Counted from the stretch's first letter, positions 1-7,359 are shown. The stretch: DNA of 64,000 nt from DATFFO01 sp963744905 (GCA_963744905.1 CAVUUV010000005.1:62001-126000), one strand, 5' to 3'. The notes: generated from the sequence alone by a model not told the origin. Numbers and translations: made by a program.

Positions 1-423
1 CGGTGCCACCCGGGAGGGATCCTCGACGCTGAAGTAGTTGGCCAGTAGCTCCATCGACTCCAGACCCCAGGTGCGCTCGTCTTCGACCGACTCGAATAGG
101 TCCTCGTACTCGGATTCTGCCCGCATCTCGGTCCATGCCCGACGGAACAGGTCGTAGAGGCGATCCGGCGTTCTCTGGGATGCGGGCAGGTCGTACAGCC
201 ATTGCAGGGCCAGGTGGGCGGTGGTGCCCCGGGCTTGATGGATCGTGGTGGGCTCGGGGAGGCGGTCCACTGCCCTGAACTTGAACAACTGGGGGCAGGT
301 CTTGAAGTCGCCCGCCCGGCTCGGGGAGAGGGTGCGGAGGATCGGGTCTGTGGGGCGGTCGACCTCGGTCGTAGCAGTGACGCCTGTCGGAGCACCGGTT
401 GCGGAAGCCGTGTCAACGGTCAT
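1..423 (-). CDS. RecB-family (PD-(D/E)XK) nuclease, N-terminal part
   Basis: The first 141 codons run off the left edge of the window. The translation has a Thr/Ala-rich leader, then 'LSPSRAGDFKTCPQLFKFR' (residues 32-50) and 'HQARGTTAHLALQWLY' (62-77). These match the N-terminal motif region of stand-alone RecB-like/Cas4-like nucleases (PDDEXK_1 family), in which an S-x-S-x-x-x-x-x-x-C-P start precedes the G-x-x-x-H motif. The catalytic D-E-K residues would lie outside the window. Such genes usually act in DNA repair or end processing. Start is the ATG at 423. A 249-nt leader would be implied if the promoter at 679-707 drives it, and that leader would contain a terminator. Family call fairly firm; function inferred. 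Confidence 0.8.
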   Translation of the reverse strand, partial: MTVDTASATGAPTGVTATTEVDRPTDPILRTLSPSRAGDFKTCPQLFKFRAVDRLPEPTTIHQARGTTAHLALQWLYDLPASQRTPDRLYDLFRRAWTEMRAESEYEDLFESVEDERTWGLESMELLANYFSVEDPSRVAP

Positions 424-445
424 GGCCGGCACCCTACAACAGGAG

Positions 446-466
446 AGTCACACATTTGTGATTCAT
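446..466. promoter_or_regulatory. imperfect palindrome shared with the smc start region
   Basis: The palindrome TCACA-CATT-TGTGA is followed by ATTCAT. About 17 of 22 bases match the sequence at 32971-32991 that runs into the smc start codon. It sits 23 bp upstream of the RecB-like start and may be an operator for a shared regulator. No regulator is identified. Confidence 0.35.
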
Positions 467-514
467 CCCGCGCCGGCCCTTTACGCCCGAGCCGCATTCG
501 GTCCCGATCGGAGA

Positions 515-672
515 AAATGGAAAGGCCCCGAGAAAGTCTGTGCCGAAACACCTACCCTCTCGGGGCCATCCGGTCTTCCCGGGACTCCGGCCCGAAAGCC
601 GGTCTCCTGGGAGACTTCCAAAGCCGCCTCTCGGTGACTCCGGTCCGGTCCGGGGTCGCCCCCGATCCGGTA
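515..672 (-). ncRNA. predicted structured RNA or terminated leader (minus)
   Basis: The span is bounded by a consensus-like promoter (679-707, minus strand) and an intrinsic terminator (524-567). It folds into short GC hairpins: CGGGG-GCGA-CCCCG, GTCTCC-CA-GGAGAC and CCGGC-TTTCG-GCCGG, the last with a one-base bulge. Its 3' part (GGGAAGA ... CCCCGAGAGGGT) resembles the 3' part of the divergent unit at 881-1203. It does not match RNase P RNA, tmRNA, SRP RNA or 5S by the conserved motifs I know. It could be a stand-alone small RNA of about 155 nt, or an attenuated leader of the RecB-like gene that starts at 423. Confidence 0.45.
524..567 (-). terminator. intrinsic terminator, minus strand
   Basis: Perfect 10-bp inverted repeat (GGCCCCGAGA / TCTCGGGGCC, arms 558-567 and 524-533) with a 24-nt loop. 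On the minus strand it is followed by TTTCCATTTT. Confidence 0.6.
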
Positions 673-678
673 AAGAGC

Positions 679-707
679 AAGGTAGGGCAGCCAGGGGGTG
701 ACGTCAA
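679..707 (-). promoter_or_regulatory. sigma70-type promoter TTGACG-N17-TACCTT
   Basis: The minus strand carries the -35 element TTGACG (707-702), a 17-bp spacer and the -10 element TACCTT (684-679), which predicts transcription from about 672 leftward. The geometry mirrors the plus-strand promoter at 846-874, and a CGCGAAAA box lies 17 bp upstream of each -35. Confidence 0.55.
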
Positions 708-724
708 GCTGAACCGACGGTTTC

Positions 725-828
725 TTTTCGCGTCCTGAACCTGTCTTTCGCGGTCTCATCTCCCGCCCCGCGACCGGCCTCGAAGCGGTCGGTTTCGAGG
801 CGCGAAAAACAATCACGGAGCGCGAAAA
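725..828. promoter_or_regulatory. symmetric CGCGAAAA box array between two promoters
   Basis: Four copies point outward: TTTTCGCG at 725-732, TTTCGCG at 746-752, CGCGAAAA at 801-808 and CGCGAAAA at 821-828. Within each pair the spacing is about 20 bp (two helical turns). The inner-to-promoter distance is 17 bp on both sides. The arrangement suggests a shared activator or UP-like element driving both divergent promoters. The binding protein is unknown. Confidence 0.5.
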
Positions 829-845
829 CAAATCGCTCAACTGGC

Positions 846-874
846 TTGCCGGCCGGCGGAACAGGATCTACTTT
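846..874 (+). promoter_or_regulatory. sigma70-type promoter TTGCCG-N17-TACTTT
   Basis: The -35 element TTGCCG (846-851), a 17-bp spacer and the -10 element TACTTT (869-874) predict a start near 881. It mirrors the minus-strand promoter at 679-707. Confidence 0.5.
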
Positions 875-880
875 CCCGTC

Positions 881-1203
881 AACGCCTCGGGGGTGACCGC
901 GGGGCGTCCCGAAGGGGAGGAGACTTCCTGCCGGGTCCGGGAGTTGTCCGCAAGGGCAGTCTCGGAGGGTCCGACTTGGTCCGGGGCAACAGCCGGAACG
1001 GGCTCGGAGCTCAGGCTCTGAGTACGTAGGATCGGAGGCTTCGGCCCCCGTTCCGCCAGACGGTCCCGGGATCCTCGGAGACGGGGGTCCGGCGGTTTCG
1101 ACCGCAACCCGCAGAGGCATGGGCATAGCCCATGTGGACGAAGCGGGAAGAGAACCCCGAGAGGGTTGAGGCTCTGGCCCCGGCTCCCTCGGGGTTTCTC
1201 TGT
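881..1203 (+). ncRNA. predicted structured RNA (plus), about 320 nt
   Basis: This unit lies between the promoter at 846-874 and a terminator at 1152-1201 and has no plausible coding frame. Visible stems include ATGGGC-ATA-GCCCAT near 1120-1133, and its 3' end shares GGGAAGA ... CCCCGAGAGGGT with the opposite-strand unit (1145-1166 versus 580-554). Its length is in the range of regulatory RNAs such as 6S-like or Ms1-like RNAs, but I see no diagnostic motif, so no family is claimed. Confidence 0.4.
1152..1201 (+). terminator. intrinsic terminator, plus strand
   Basis: Arms AACCCCGAG (1153-1161) and CTCGGGGTT (1188-1196), with a GC-rich loop, are followed by TTTCTCT. It is the plausible 3' end of the 881-1203 transcript. 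Confidence 0.5.
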
Positions 1204-1243
1204 TGCCATGGTGGGCCGACTTCGGGGCCGGCGACGCGTTTGT

Positions 1244-1415
1244 CGCCGTGTGCTGTGCCCCGGGTTTGTCCCCCTGGCGTTGGCCAGGGGGAAGGGGCCT
1301 GCGCCGTGTGTTGCGCCCCGGGTTTGTCCCCCTGCCGTTGGCCAGGGGGAAGGGGCCTGCGCCGTGTGTTGCGCCCCGGGTTTGTCCCCCTGGCGATAGC
1401 CAGGGGGAAGGGGCC
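1244..1415. repeat. three tandem 58-bp units, each with a hairpin
   Basis: Three near-identical units start at 1244, 1302 and 1360. Each contains a 9-bp stem (CCCCCTGGC / GCCAGGGGG) with a 4-base loop, at 1270-1291, 1328-1349 and 1386-1407. The middle unit has a base change in one arm. The third has a different loop (GATA) with the stem kept, which hints that structure rather than sequence is conserved. Confidence 0.85.
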
Positions 1416-1437
1416 CCCACAGCCGGAGGCTGTGGGG
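1415..1437. terminator. 10-bp stem hairpin after the tandem array
   Basis: CCCCACAGCC (1415-1424), loop GGA, GGCTGTGGGG (1428-1437). A perfect stem without a T-tract, immediately after the third tandem unit and 85 bp before the next start codon. Confidence 0.4.
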
Positions 1438-1522
1438 TAGGGGGGAGGCCCGCACCGGCTAAACCCGTCAGGCCCCCCGATCGGCGGGGCCGGGCTCAGG
1501 CGGGACAGTTAGGCTCACGGAG

Positions 1523-2128
1523 ATGGGATACCCACGCCGACTGCTAAGTACCGACGAGGTGGTGGTGACCGAGTTCCGACCCCACTGGAGCCGGATCCTC
1601 AAGGAACTGGCCCTGAGCGTATTGGTAGCCGTGATGCTGATCCTCTTGGCCACCCTGTTCGACTTCTCTGCCAAGGGATGGGTCATGCTGGGCATCGGGG
1701 TGGTGTGGCTACTGGTGGTGATCCGCGGTCTGCTGGCGTGGTGGTTCACCGGGCACGTGATCACCAACGAGCGGGTCATCTACCGGGCCGGCATATTCTC
1801 ACGGCATGGCAAGGAGATCCCCCTCGAGGTGATCAACGACGTCTCGTTCAAGCAGACTCCCTGGGAGCGGATGATTGGTTCGGGCGATCTCGTCATAGAG
1901 TCTGCGGGAGAGATGGGCCAGAGCTACTACGAGGACATCCCTCGCCCCCAGGAGATCCAAACGGTCATCTACAAGGTGCGAGAGACACGCATGCTCCACA
2001 TCGAGGGTGGTGGGTCGCCGCGAGGAACCATCTCCAAGGCCGAGCAACTCCAGATCCTCGCCCGGTTGCACGATGAGGGCAAGCTCACCGACGATGAGTT
2101 CGAAGCCGAGAAGCGAAACCTGAGCTAG
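1523..2128 (+). CDS. PH domain (bPH2) membrane protein with SHOCT tail
   Basis: The 201-aa protein has two membrane segments (about 27-47 and 53-73) followed by a bacterial PH-like domain (about 76-150, containing 'VITNERVIYRAGIFSRHGKEIP'). The C-terminal SHOCT motif spans 173-201 ('LARLHDEGKLTDDEFEAEK'), a short helical module often found in oligomerising membrane proteins. The start ATG at 1523 is preceded by CACGGAG. Only 9 bases separate it from the following acyl-CoA ligase, so co-transcription is likely. Role unknown; a membrane-associated scaffold is an inference from the family. Confidence 0.85.
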   Translation: MGYPRRLLSTDEVVVTEFRPHWSRILKELALSVLVAVMLILLATLFDFSAKGWVMLGIGVVWLLVVIRGLLAWWFTGHVITNERVIYRAGIFSRHGKEIPLEVINDVSFKQTPWERMIGSGDLVIESAGEMGQSYYEDIPRPQEIQTVIYKVRETRMLHIEGGGSPRGTISKAEQLQILARLHDEGKLTDDEFEAEKRNLS

Positions 2129-2137
2129 GAGGCAGCC

Positions 2138-3751
2138 ATGCCACACATGCAAGACGACTTCCCTCTACTCCTGTCCACCCTGTACGAGCAGGGGGTGAGG
2201 CTCCACCCGGAGCGGGAGATCGTCTCTGTGGAGCCTGATCGAAGCGTGACCCGCACTACCTATGGGGAGACGGACAAGCGAGTGCGTCGTCTGGCGGCTG
2301 CGGTGGCCGAACGGCTCGGTGTCGACCAGGGTGGAGTAGTGGGGACCTTCGCCTGGAACAACGTCCGCCACCACGAGCTGTACTGGGCGCTATCCAACAC
2401 AGGCAGGATCTGCCACACGATCAACATCAGGCTGTTCGCCGACCAGATCACCTACATCGTCAATCACGCCCAGGACGAGGTGATCTTCATCGACCCGGAT
2501 CTGGTGCCCCTGCTGGCCCCGATCGCCGACACCCTGGAGACGGTACGCACCTTCGTGGTCATGGGCGCTTCGGCCGACGACCGCCTTCCCAACTCGATCG
2601 CCTACGAGGACCTGATCGACGGCATCGACGGGGTCGAGGACTGGCCCCTCCTCGACGACGCCTCGCCGATGATGTTCTGCTACACGTCGGGGACCACGGG
2701 CAATCCCAAGGGAGTGGCATATACCCAGCGCTCCACCTATCTGCACACCATCTCCAACCTGGCGAACTTCCCCATCGGCCCGGAGGACAACGTGCTTCCG
2801 GTGGTCCCGATGTTCCATGCCGCCGCCTGGGGATATCCATTCATGGCGGTGGCCCGCGGGGCCAAGTTGACCTATCCGGGACCCGACCTCAGCCCCCAGG
2901 GCCTGGTCAGGCTGTTCTCGGAGGAGAAAGTGAGCTTCTCGGCCGGTGTGCCCACGGTCTGGCTGGGAGTCCAGCAGTATTTGGATGAGCACCCTGAAAC
3001 CGATGTCTCATCCATGCGCGCCTTCCTGTGCGGGGGCTCGGCTGTGCCCAGGGCGATGATCGACTGGTACTGGCGCAACCGGGGGATCCTGGTGCAGCAG
3101 GGCTGGGGCATGACCGAGACCAATCCGGTGGCATCGGTGGCGATCCTCAAGCCCCACATGGCCGACTGGGACTGGGAGCGGAAACTCGACTACCTGGAGA
3201 CGGCCGGTCTGCCGATTCCGGGCCTCCAGGTGAAGATCGTCGACGACAACGGAGACCCCCTGCCTCAAGACGGCGAGGCGTTTGGCGAATTGTTGATCCG
3301 GGGCCCCTGGATCGCGGCCGAGTACTACAAGGACCCTCGCTCGTCCGAGTCGTTCGTGGACGGATGGCTCCGAACCGGGGACGTTTGCAAGATCGATCCC
3401 GAGGGCTATATCCGGATCACGGACCGGGCCAAGGACGTCATCAAGTCCGGCGGCGAATGGATCAGTTCGCTCGACCTCGAGAACACCCTCATGGCCCACC
3501 CCGGGGTGGCCGAGGCCACGGTGGTCGGGCTCAAGCACCAGAAGTGGCAGGAGCGGCCCGTGGCCTTCGTGGTACGGGCACCCAACGCCGATCCAACTCA
3601 GGAGGAGCTGTTGGAGTTCCTCGGCGACAAGGTCGCCTCCTGGTGGCTCCCCGATCAGGTGGTCTTCGTCGATGAGATCCCCAAGACCGGCACCGGCAAA
3701 TTCAACAAGAAGGTCGTCCGCGACGAGTACGCCGACCTGCTGATGGAGTAG
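2138..3751 (+). CDS. acyl-CoA synthetase (AMP-forming, FadD-like)
   Basis: A 537-aa ANL-superfamily adenylate-forming enzyme. The P-loop-like motif 'YTSGTTGNPKG' is at 182-192, a 'GWGMTETNP' motif near 325, the 'GWLRTGDVCKIDPEGYIRITDR' hinge near 407-428 and the A10 lysine in 'GTGKFNKK' at 521. It activates a carboxylic acid with ATP and transfers the acyl group to CoA. Overall sequence and length fit the medium/long-chain fatty acyl-CoA ligase group, but the substrate cannot be read from sequence. AGGAGG at 2127-2132 fixes the start at 2138. Confidence 0.93.
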   Translation: MPHMQDDFPLLLSTLYEQGVRLHPEREIVSVEPDRSVTRTTYGETDKRVRRLAAAVAERLGVDQGGVVGTFAWNNVRHHELYWALSNTGRICHTINIRLFADQITYIVNHAQDEVIFIDPDLVPLLAPIADTLETVRTFVVMGASADDRLPNSIAYEDLIDGIDGVEDWPLLDDASPMMFCYTSGTTGNPKGVAYTQRSTYLHTISNLANFPIGPEDNVLPVVPMFHAAAWGYPFMAVARGAKLTYPGPDLSPQGLVRLFSEEKVSFSAGVPTVWLGVQQYLDEHPETDVSSMRAFLCGGSAVPRAMIDWYWRNRGILVQQGWGMTETNPVASVAILKPHMADWDWERKLDYLETAGLPIPGLQVKIVDDNGDPLPQDGEAFGELLIRGPWIAAEYYKDPRSSESFVDGWLRTGDVCKIDPEGYIRITDRAKDVIKSGGEWISSLDLENTLMAHPGVAEATVVGLKHQKWQERPVAFVVRAPNADPTQEELLEFLGDKVASWWLPDQVVFVDEIPKTGTGKFNKKVVRDEYADLLME

Positions 3752-3797
3752 TCACCCCTCGTCCTGGCTTTGGCGGCGGTAAGGGCCGTCGGCCCCT

Positions 3798-4061
3798 CTA
3801 CTCGACCTCTACCAGTTCCCCCGAGGTGAGATCGAGGACGAACTCCTTGGGGCTCTTCGAGTCGGCGATCCATCGAGCCAGACGCGCTCCGGCCTGACGG
3901 ACGATCCACCAGGCGTAGTCCTCGGTGTTGGTGAAGCTCTCCCGCTCTGCCCGAGCCACGGCAAGCGCCTCGGCCTCATCGGCGAAGCTCCCCAGCAGCC
4001 GTTCCTCGGGCGGCGCCACCGGGTCGGCCTTGCGATCGATGAACTCCACAGCCTCGAACAT
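3798..4061 (-). CDS. conserved hypothetical protein, 87 aa
   Basis: A small acidic, helical protein ('MFEAVEFIDRKADPV...') with a Trp-Trp pair mid-sequence and no signal or membrane segment. The start at 4061 was chosen because GGACAG lies just upstream; the upstream extension of the frame is not protein-like. It is divergent from the next gene. No family recognised. Confidence 0.6.
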   Translation of the reverse strand: MFEAVEFIDRKADPVAPPEERLLGSFADEAEALAVARAERESFTNTEDYAWWIVRQAGARLARWIADSKSPKEFVLDLTSGELVEVE

Positions 4062-4202
4062 GCCCTGTCCTTTCGCGCCCACCAATCTAATGGTCAATCG
4101 CCGAAATCGAGGCACCAGGGCGTGAGGTGGCATCGGGTCCAGGTCCATCCCGTGACATCGACCGTCGGTGCGGGCGCCGGTGACGTTTAACCTCGGTCGC
4201 CG

Positions 4203-4568
4203 ATGCCCACCATCCACCTCGTCCTGGCCTGGACGGCCGTCGTCATCGACGGCCTGGTCGGTCTCTGGGGTACCTGGTTGGGCATCGTGCGCAGGCCGCC
4301 CGGCCGGGCCTTCTGGGTGGGGGTGGGCGTCGGTTCCGCTCTGATGCTGATCGACGTCGCGGTAGGTGTGTACCTGTCATCGGCATCGTCGATCGATGCG
4401 GGGGATCAGCATGTCTTCTACGGGATCGTGGTGGCATTCGTGTTCGCCTTCGCCTACATCTACAGGGCTCAGCTGGCCCGCCGACCGGCTCTCTACTACG
4501 GGCTCTTCTTCCTGTTCGTGATGGGTCTCGGCCTACGGGCGATCGTGACATTCGGCCACGATTTCTGA
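4203..4568 (+). CDS. small four-helix membrane protein
   Basis: The 121-aa protein is almost entirely hydrophobic, with four predicted membrane helices at roughly 5-25, 36-57, 71-88 and 96-116. The loop 'ASSIDAGDQHVFYG' contains a His. It ends 28 bases before the FabI gene, so the two are probably co-transcribed. No family recognised and no function inferred. Confidence 0.7.
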   Translation: MPTIHLVLAWTAVVIDGLVGLWGTWLGIVRRPPGRAFWVGVGVGSALMLIDVAVGVYLSSASSIDAGDQHVFYGIVVAFVFAFAYIYRAQLARRPALYYGLFFLFVMGLGLRAIVTFGHDF

Positions 4569-4596
4569 CATGATCTGAGCCCCAGAGGAGGAACCG

Positions 4597-5385
4597 ATGC
4601 TGCTCGAAGACAAGAAACTGCTGATCACCGGAGTGCTGACCGACGACTCCATCGCCTGGCATGTGGCGCGGGTTGCCCAGGAACAGGGAGCCGAGTTGGT
4701 TTGCACCGGGTTCGGGAGGGGTATGCGGCTCACGGAGAGGTCGGTTCAGCGTCTCCCCACCCCGGCCGACGTGCTCGAGCTGGACATCAACGATCCCCAG
4801 CAGGTCGATGCGGTGATGGCAGACCTGGAGCAGCGTTGGGGAAGGGTCGATGGCGCCCTGCATGCCATCGCCTTCGCTCCGCCCGATGCCCTGGGGGGCA
4901 ACTTCCTCGACACTCCGCCTGAGTCGGCTTCGACCGCCTTCCTCACCTCGGCCTTCTCCTTCAAGACTCTGGCCGTCGCCCTCCGCCCCTTGCTGGAGGC
5001 GGCCGGAGGGGGTGGCTTGGTGACGCTCGACTTCGACAACACGCAGGCGTGGCCCGCCTACGACTGGATGGGGGTGGCCAAGTCGGCCCTGGAGTCCGTG
5101 ACCCGCTACCTGGCCCGTGACCTCGGCCGATCCAGGATTCGGGTCAATGCCGTTTCGGCCGGCCCGCTCGGCACCGTGGCAGCCAAATCGATCCCGGGCT
5201 TCGAGGCTTTCGACCGTGTCTGGTCGCAACGTGCTCCGCTGGGCTGGGACCCGTCCAATCCCGACGCCGTGGCCCGGATGATCTGCGTTCTGATGTCCGA
5301 CTGGGCGCCGATGACCTCCGGGGAGGTTGTTCACGTCGACGGGGGCTTCCACGCCATAGCAGCCGGCCTCGAGGAAGCCGATTGA
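4597..5385 (+). CDS. fabI: enoyl-[acyl-carrier-protein] reductase, InhA/FabI type
   Basis: A 262-aa short-chain dehydrogenase of the FabI/InhA group that reduces trans-2-enoyl-ACP with NADH in the last step of fatty-acid elongation. The nucleotide-binding 'LLITGVLTDDSIAW' is at 8-21. The Tyr/Lys pair lies in 'YDWMGVAKSALESV' (Tyr155, Lys162) and corresponds closely to InhA Tyr158/Lys165. 'NAVSAGPLGT' follows, as in the family. AGGAGG-like sequence (GAGGAGG) is upstream of the ATG. The last codons are part of the first copy of a 47-bp repeat. Confidence 0.93.
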   Translation: MLLEDKKLLITGVLTDDSIAWHVARVAQEQGAELVCTGFGRGMRLTERSVQRLPTPADVLELDINDPQQVDAVMADLEQRWGRVDGALHAIAFAPPDALGGNFLDTPPESASTAFLTSAFSFKTLAVALRPLLEAAGGGGLVTLDFDNTQAWPAYDWMGVAKSALESVTRYLARDLGRSRIRVNAVSAGPLGTVAAKSIPGFEAFDRVWSQRAPLGWDPSNPDAVARMICVLMSDWAPMTSGEVVHVDGGFHAIAAGLEEAD

Positions 5386-5498
5386 GTGTGCCTCCGTCAA
5401 CCGTGAGGGTGTTCGTATGCACACCGAAGTGAGGTGGGCCGCCGCGTCCGATTGAGTGTGCGTCCGTGAACCGTGAGCGTGTTCGTAAGCACACTCAA
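5378..5498. repeat. two 47-bp direct repeats, 70 bp apart; hairpin terminator
   Basis: The copies at 5378-5424 and 5448-5494 differ at only a few positions. Each is bracketed by GTGTGC / GCACAC. The second forms a 10-bp stem, TTGAGTGTGC (5452-5461) with GCACACTCAA (5489-5498). It lies between the convergent fabI and histidine kinase genes, so it may terminate both. The first copy overlaps the fabI stop codon. Confidence 0.75.
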
Positions 5499-5506
5499 CG
5501 GTGCCA

Positions 5507-7261
5507 TCAGGCGGGGGTGCCGACCGCCTCGGCGGCGGGAAGGTCGATGATGAAGGTGGCGCCGCCCCCCGGCGTGGCGTCCACATCGGCCCGCCCTCCC
5601 ATCACCTCGGCCAGACTGCGCACGATGGAGAGCCCCAGGCCGGTTCCCCCGACCGAACGGGTTTGGGAGGCCTCGATCTGGGTGAAGCGTTCGAACACCC
5701 GCTCTCTCTGGTCGGGCGGGATCCCGGGGCCGTGGTCGATGATCCGGACCTGGGCCGTGTTGCTCCACATCGACGCGGTCAGCTCGATCGGGCTTCCCGG
5801 GGCGTACTTGACGGCGTTCTCGAGCAGGTTGATGAGGATCCGCTCCAGGTGATCGCGGTCGGCGCGGACCGCCAGGCCCTCGGGATGGACCTCGACCTTG
5901 ACCACGTCGCCCAGTTTGAGCGCTTCGACCACGTGCTCGATGGTGGAGGCCAGTACGACGGTCTCGATGTTGATCGGTATCGCCTCGCGATCGATGCGCG
6001 ACACCATGAGCAGGTCCTCGATCAGCCGCTGGAGACGGCCGGCCTGGCGCCTGGCAGTGATGATCAGCTCCCGGGCTGTGTTGGCTTCCGGAGCGAGCTC
6101 GGGGCGATTCACCGTATCCAGGGACCCGATGATGGAGGTGAGCGGGGTGCGCAGCTCGTGGCTGACCACCGAGACGAAGTCGGTCTTCATCTGGGCCACC
6201 TCCTCGAGCCGACGGGTCATCTCGGTCTGTGCCTCGTAACGACCTATCTGGGAAAGGACCAGGGCTGCGGGAGCTGCCAGGGAGGCGAGCTGCTCGAGCT
6301 GCTCGGGAGCGAAGGCGCCCCGGGTCGAGTCCCCCACGGCTATGACCCCTACCGAGAATTGCTCCACTCGCAGCGGCGCCACCATCGCCTGGTCCAGTCC
6401 GAGGTCGGCCAGCAGCCCGTGCGCCAGTGAGTTCGGGTTGACCTCATCGATCATGGTCGCTCGACCCGAGCGGAACACCTGTGGGAGCAGACCTGCGTCT
6501 GCCACACGGATGCGGGTGGGGCCGATGTCGAGGTTGAGCCCGCTCACCCAGATCGGGCTCATCACATCCAGGCTGTGGTATTCGGGAACGTACAGGAGGA
6601 CCACACCTACCTGGGCGTCCAGATAGCGACATATCGTTCCAACCAGCTGGGGGAGCACTTCCGACAGGGAGTCGCCCCGCGACAGGGTGGCCATGACCGC
6701 ATAGAGGCGTTCGAAGTCGATTCTCTGACGCTGAAGCTGTTGGAGACGCTGCTCACTACGGGCCACCGCGCGCTCGAATTCACTTCCCAACAGCGCCGTG
6801 GCGAGGGCCACGGTGGCGAGTGAGATCACCGGCACGATCACCGAGGTGAGTGCATCCGCAGTCCCCGACACGACGCTGGTGATGGCCAGGATCGATATGG
6901 CGAGGATGGTGACGAAGAGATGCTTGGCTCGTTCCAGCACCAGACCCGAGAGGGCGACGACACCGAAGAAGAGGGGCTGGGTGACCAAATGGAGCTCGGG
7001 AACGATGGCGATCACTCCCACCGCCACGGTGACGGAAACGATCCAGGCCCAGGCCGCCCAGTTGGCATGGGTTCGAGCCATCAGGGCGTCCCAGTCCACG
7101 ATGGCCGAGACCACCAGCAGGAGTGAGACCAGGACGATCGGCACCAGGAACCGGTTGTCCTGGAAGACCGACTCGCGCACCGCCTGGAACGCCAGCACGA
7201 TCACCACTACCCAGCCCAGGGCGATGGAGCGTCTCTGCACCGACGCCCTGAATCGACTCAT
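5507..7261 (-). CDS. membrane sensor histidine kinase with GAF domain
   Basis: A 584-aa kinase with an N-terminal block of six or so membrane helices (about 10-165), a short coiled coil, a GAF-like domain (about 185-335) and a HisKA/HATPase_c core. The phospho-acceptor is His368 in 'SVVSHELRTP'. The N box is 'NLLENAVKYAPGS', the G1 box 'DHGPGIPP' and the G2 box 'GGTGLGLSI'. I chose the start at 7261 (AAGGA just upstream) over in-frame ATGs at 7303 and 7345, which lack ribosome sites and crowd the divergent gene. No response regulator is adjacent, so this is an orphan kinase. The signal is unknown. Confidence 0.9.
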   Translation of the reverse strand: MSRFRASVQRRSIALGWVVVIVLAFQAVRESVFQDNRFLVPIVLVSLLLVVSAIVDWDALMARTHANWAAWAWIVSVTVAVGVIAIVPELHLVTQPLFFGVVALSGLVLERAKHLFVTILAISILAITSVVSGTADALTSVIVPVISLATVALATALLGSEFERAVARSEQRLQQLQRQRIDFERLYAVMATLSRGDSLSEVLPQLVGTICRYLDAQVGVVLLYVPEYHSLDVMSPIWVSGLNLDIGPTRIRVADAGLLPQVFRSGRATMIDEVNPNSLAHGLLADLGLDQAMVAPLRVEQFSVGVIAVGDSTRGAFAPEQLEQLASLAAPAALVLSQIGRYEAQTEMTRRLEEVAQMKTDFVSVVSHELRTPLTSIIGSLDTVNRPELAPEANTARELIITARRQAGRLQRLIEDLLMVSRIDREAIPINIETVVLASTIEHVVEALKLGDVVKVEVHPEGLAVRADRDHLERILINLLENAVKYAPGSPIELTASMWSNTAQVRIIDHGPGIPPDQRERVFERFTQIEASQTRSVGGTGLGLSIVRSLAEVMGGRADVDATPGGGATFIIDLPAAEAVGTPA

Positions 7262-7359
7262 CGATCCTTCAGGCGAGTTTGTAACGGGGGTAGTCGCGCT
7301 CATTGACTGGTGGACAGTATTCTCGCACTTCTGCCCGTTCTCCATAGGTTCTCTGCGTC

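Larger units (their letters stand above)
424..1522. other. gene-free 1.1 kb region rich in RNA-like hairpins
   Basis: No open reading frame here has recognisable protein features. Those that exist (for example antisense to 704-1420) are low-complexity Pro/Gly/Arg translations of GC-rich repeats. Read as DNA, it holds two divergent sigma70-type promoters, two promoter-distal terminators, symmetric CGCGAAAA boxes between the promoters, a three-copy 58-bp hairpin repeat and a final 10-bp stem hairpin before the next gene. Individual elements are listed separately. Confidence 0.75.

Noticed and set aside
515..1203. RNase P RNA, tmRNA, SRP RNA or 5S rRNA in the gene-free region
   Set aside because: The conserved cores of these RNAs (for example the RNase P GAGGAAAGTCC region, the tmRNA T-arm and CCA end, the SRP GGAAGCAG loop) are not present on either strand.
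1244..1415. CRISPR array
   Set aside because: The three repeats are directly tandem with no unique spacers and no cas genes nearby.
481..1455. Several long open frames on both strands between 481 and 1455
   Set aside because: Translations are Pro/Gly/Arg/Ser-rich with internal repeats that mirror the DNA repeats, lack ribosome sites and overlap promoter and terminator elements. Treated as non-coding.
4062..4202. Riboswitch or sRNA between divergent small genes
   Set aside because: Only weak, short complementarity is visible; nothing beyond ordinary promoter space can be supported.
7262..7345. Longer N-terminus for the sensor kinase (ATG at 7345)
   Set aside because: The extension is not helical or membrane-like, has no ribosome site, and would leave 14 bp to the divergent hydrolase gene.
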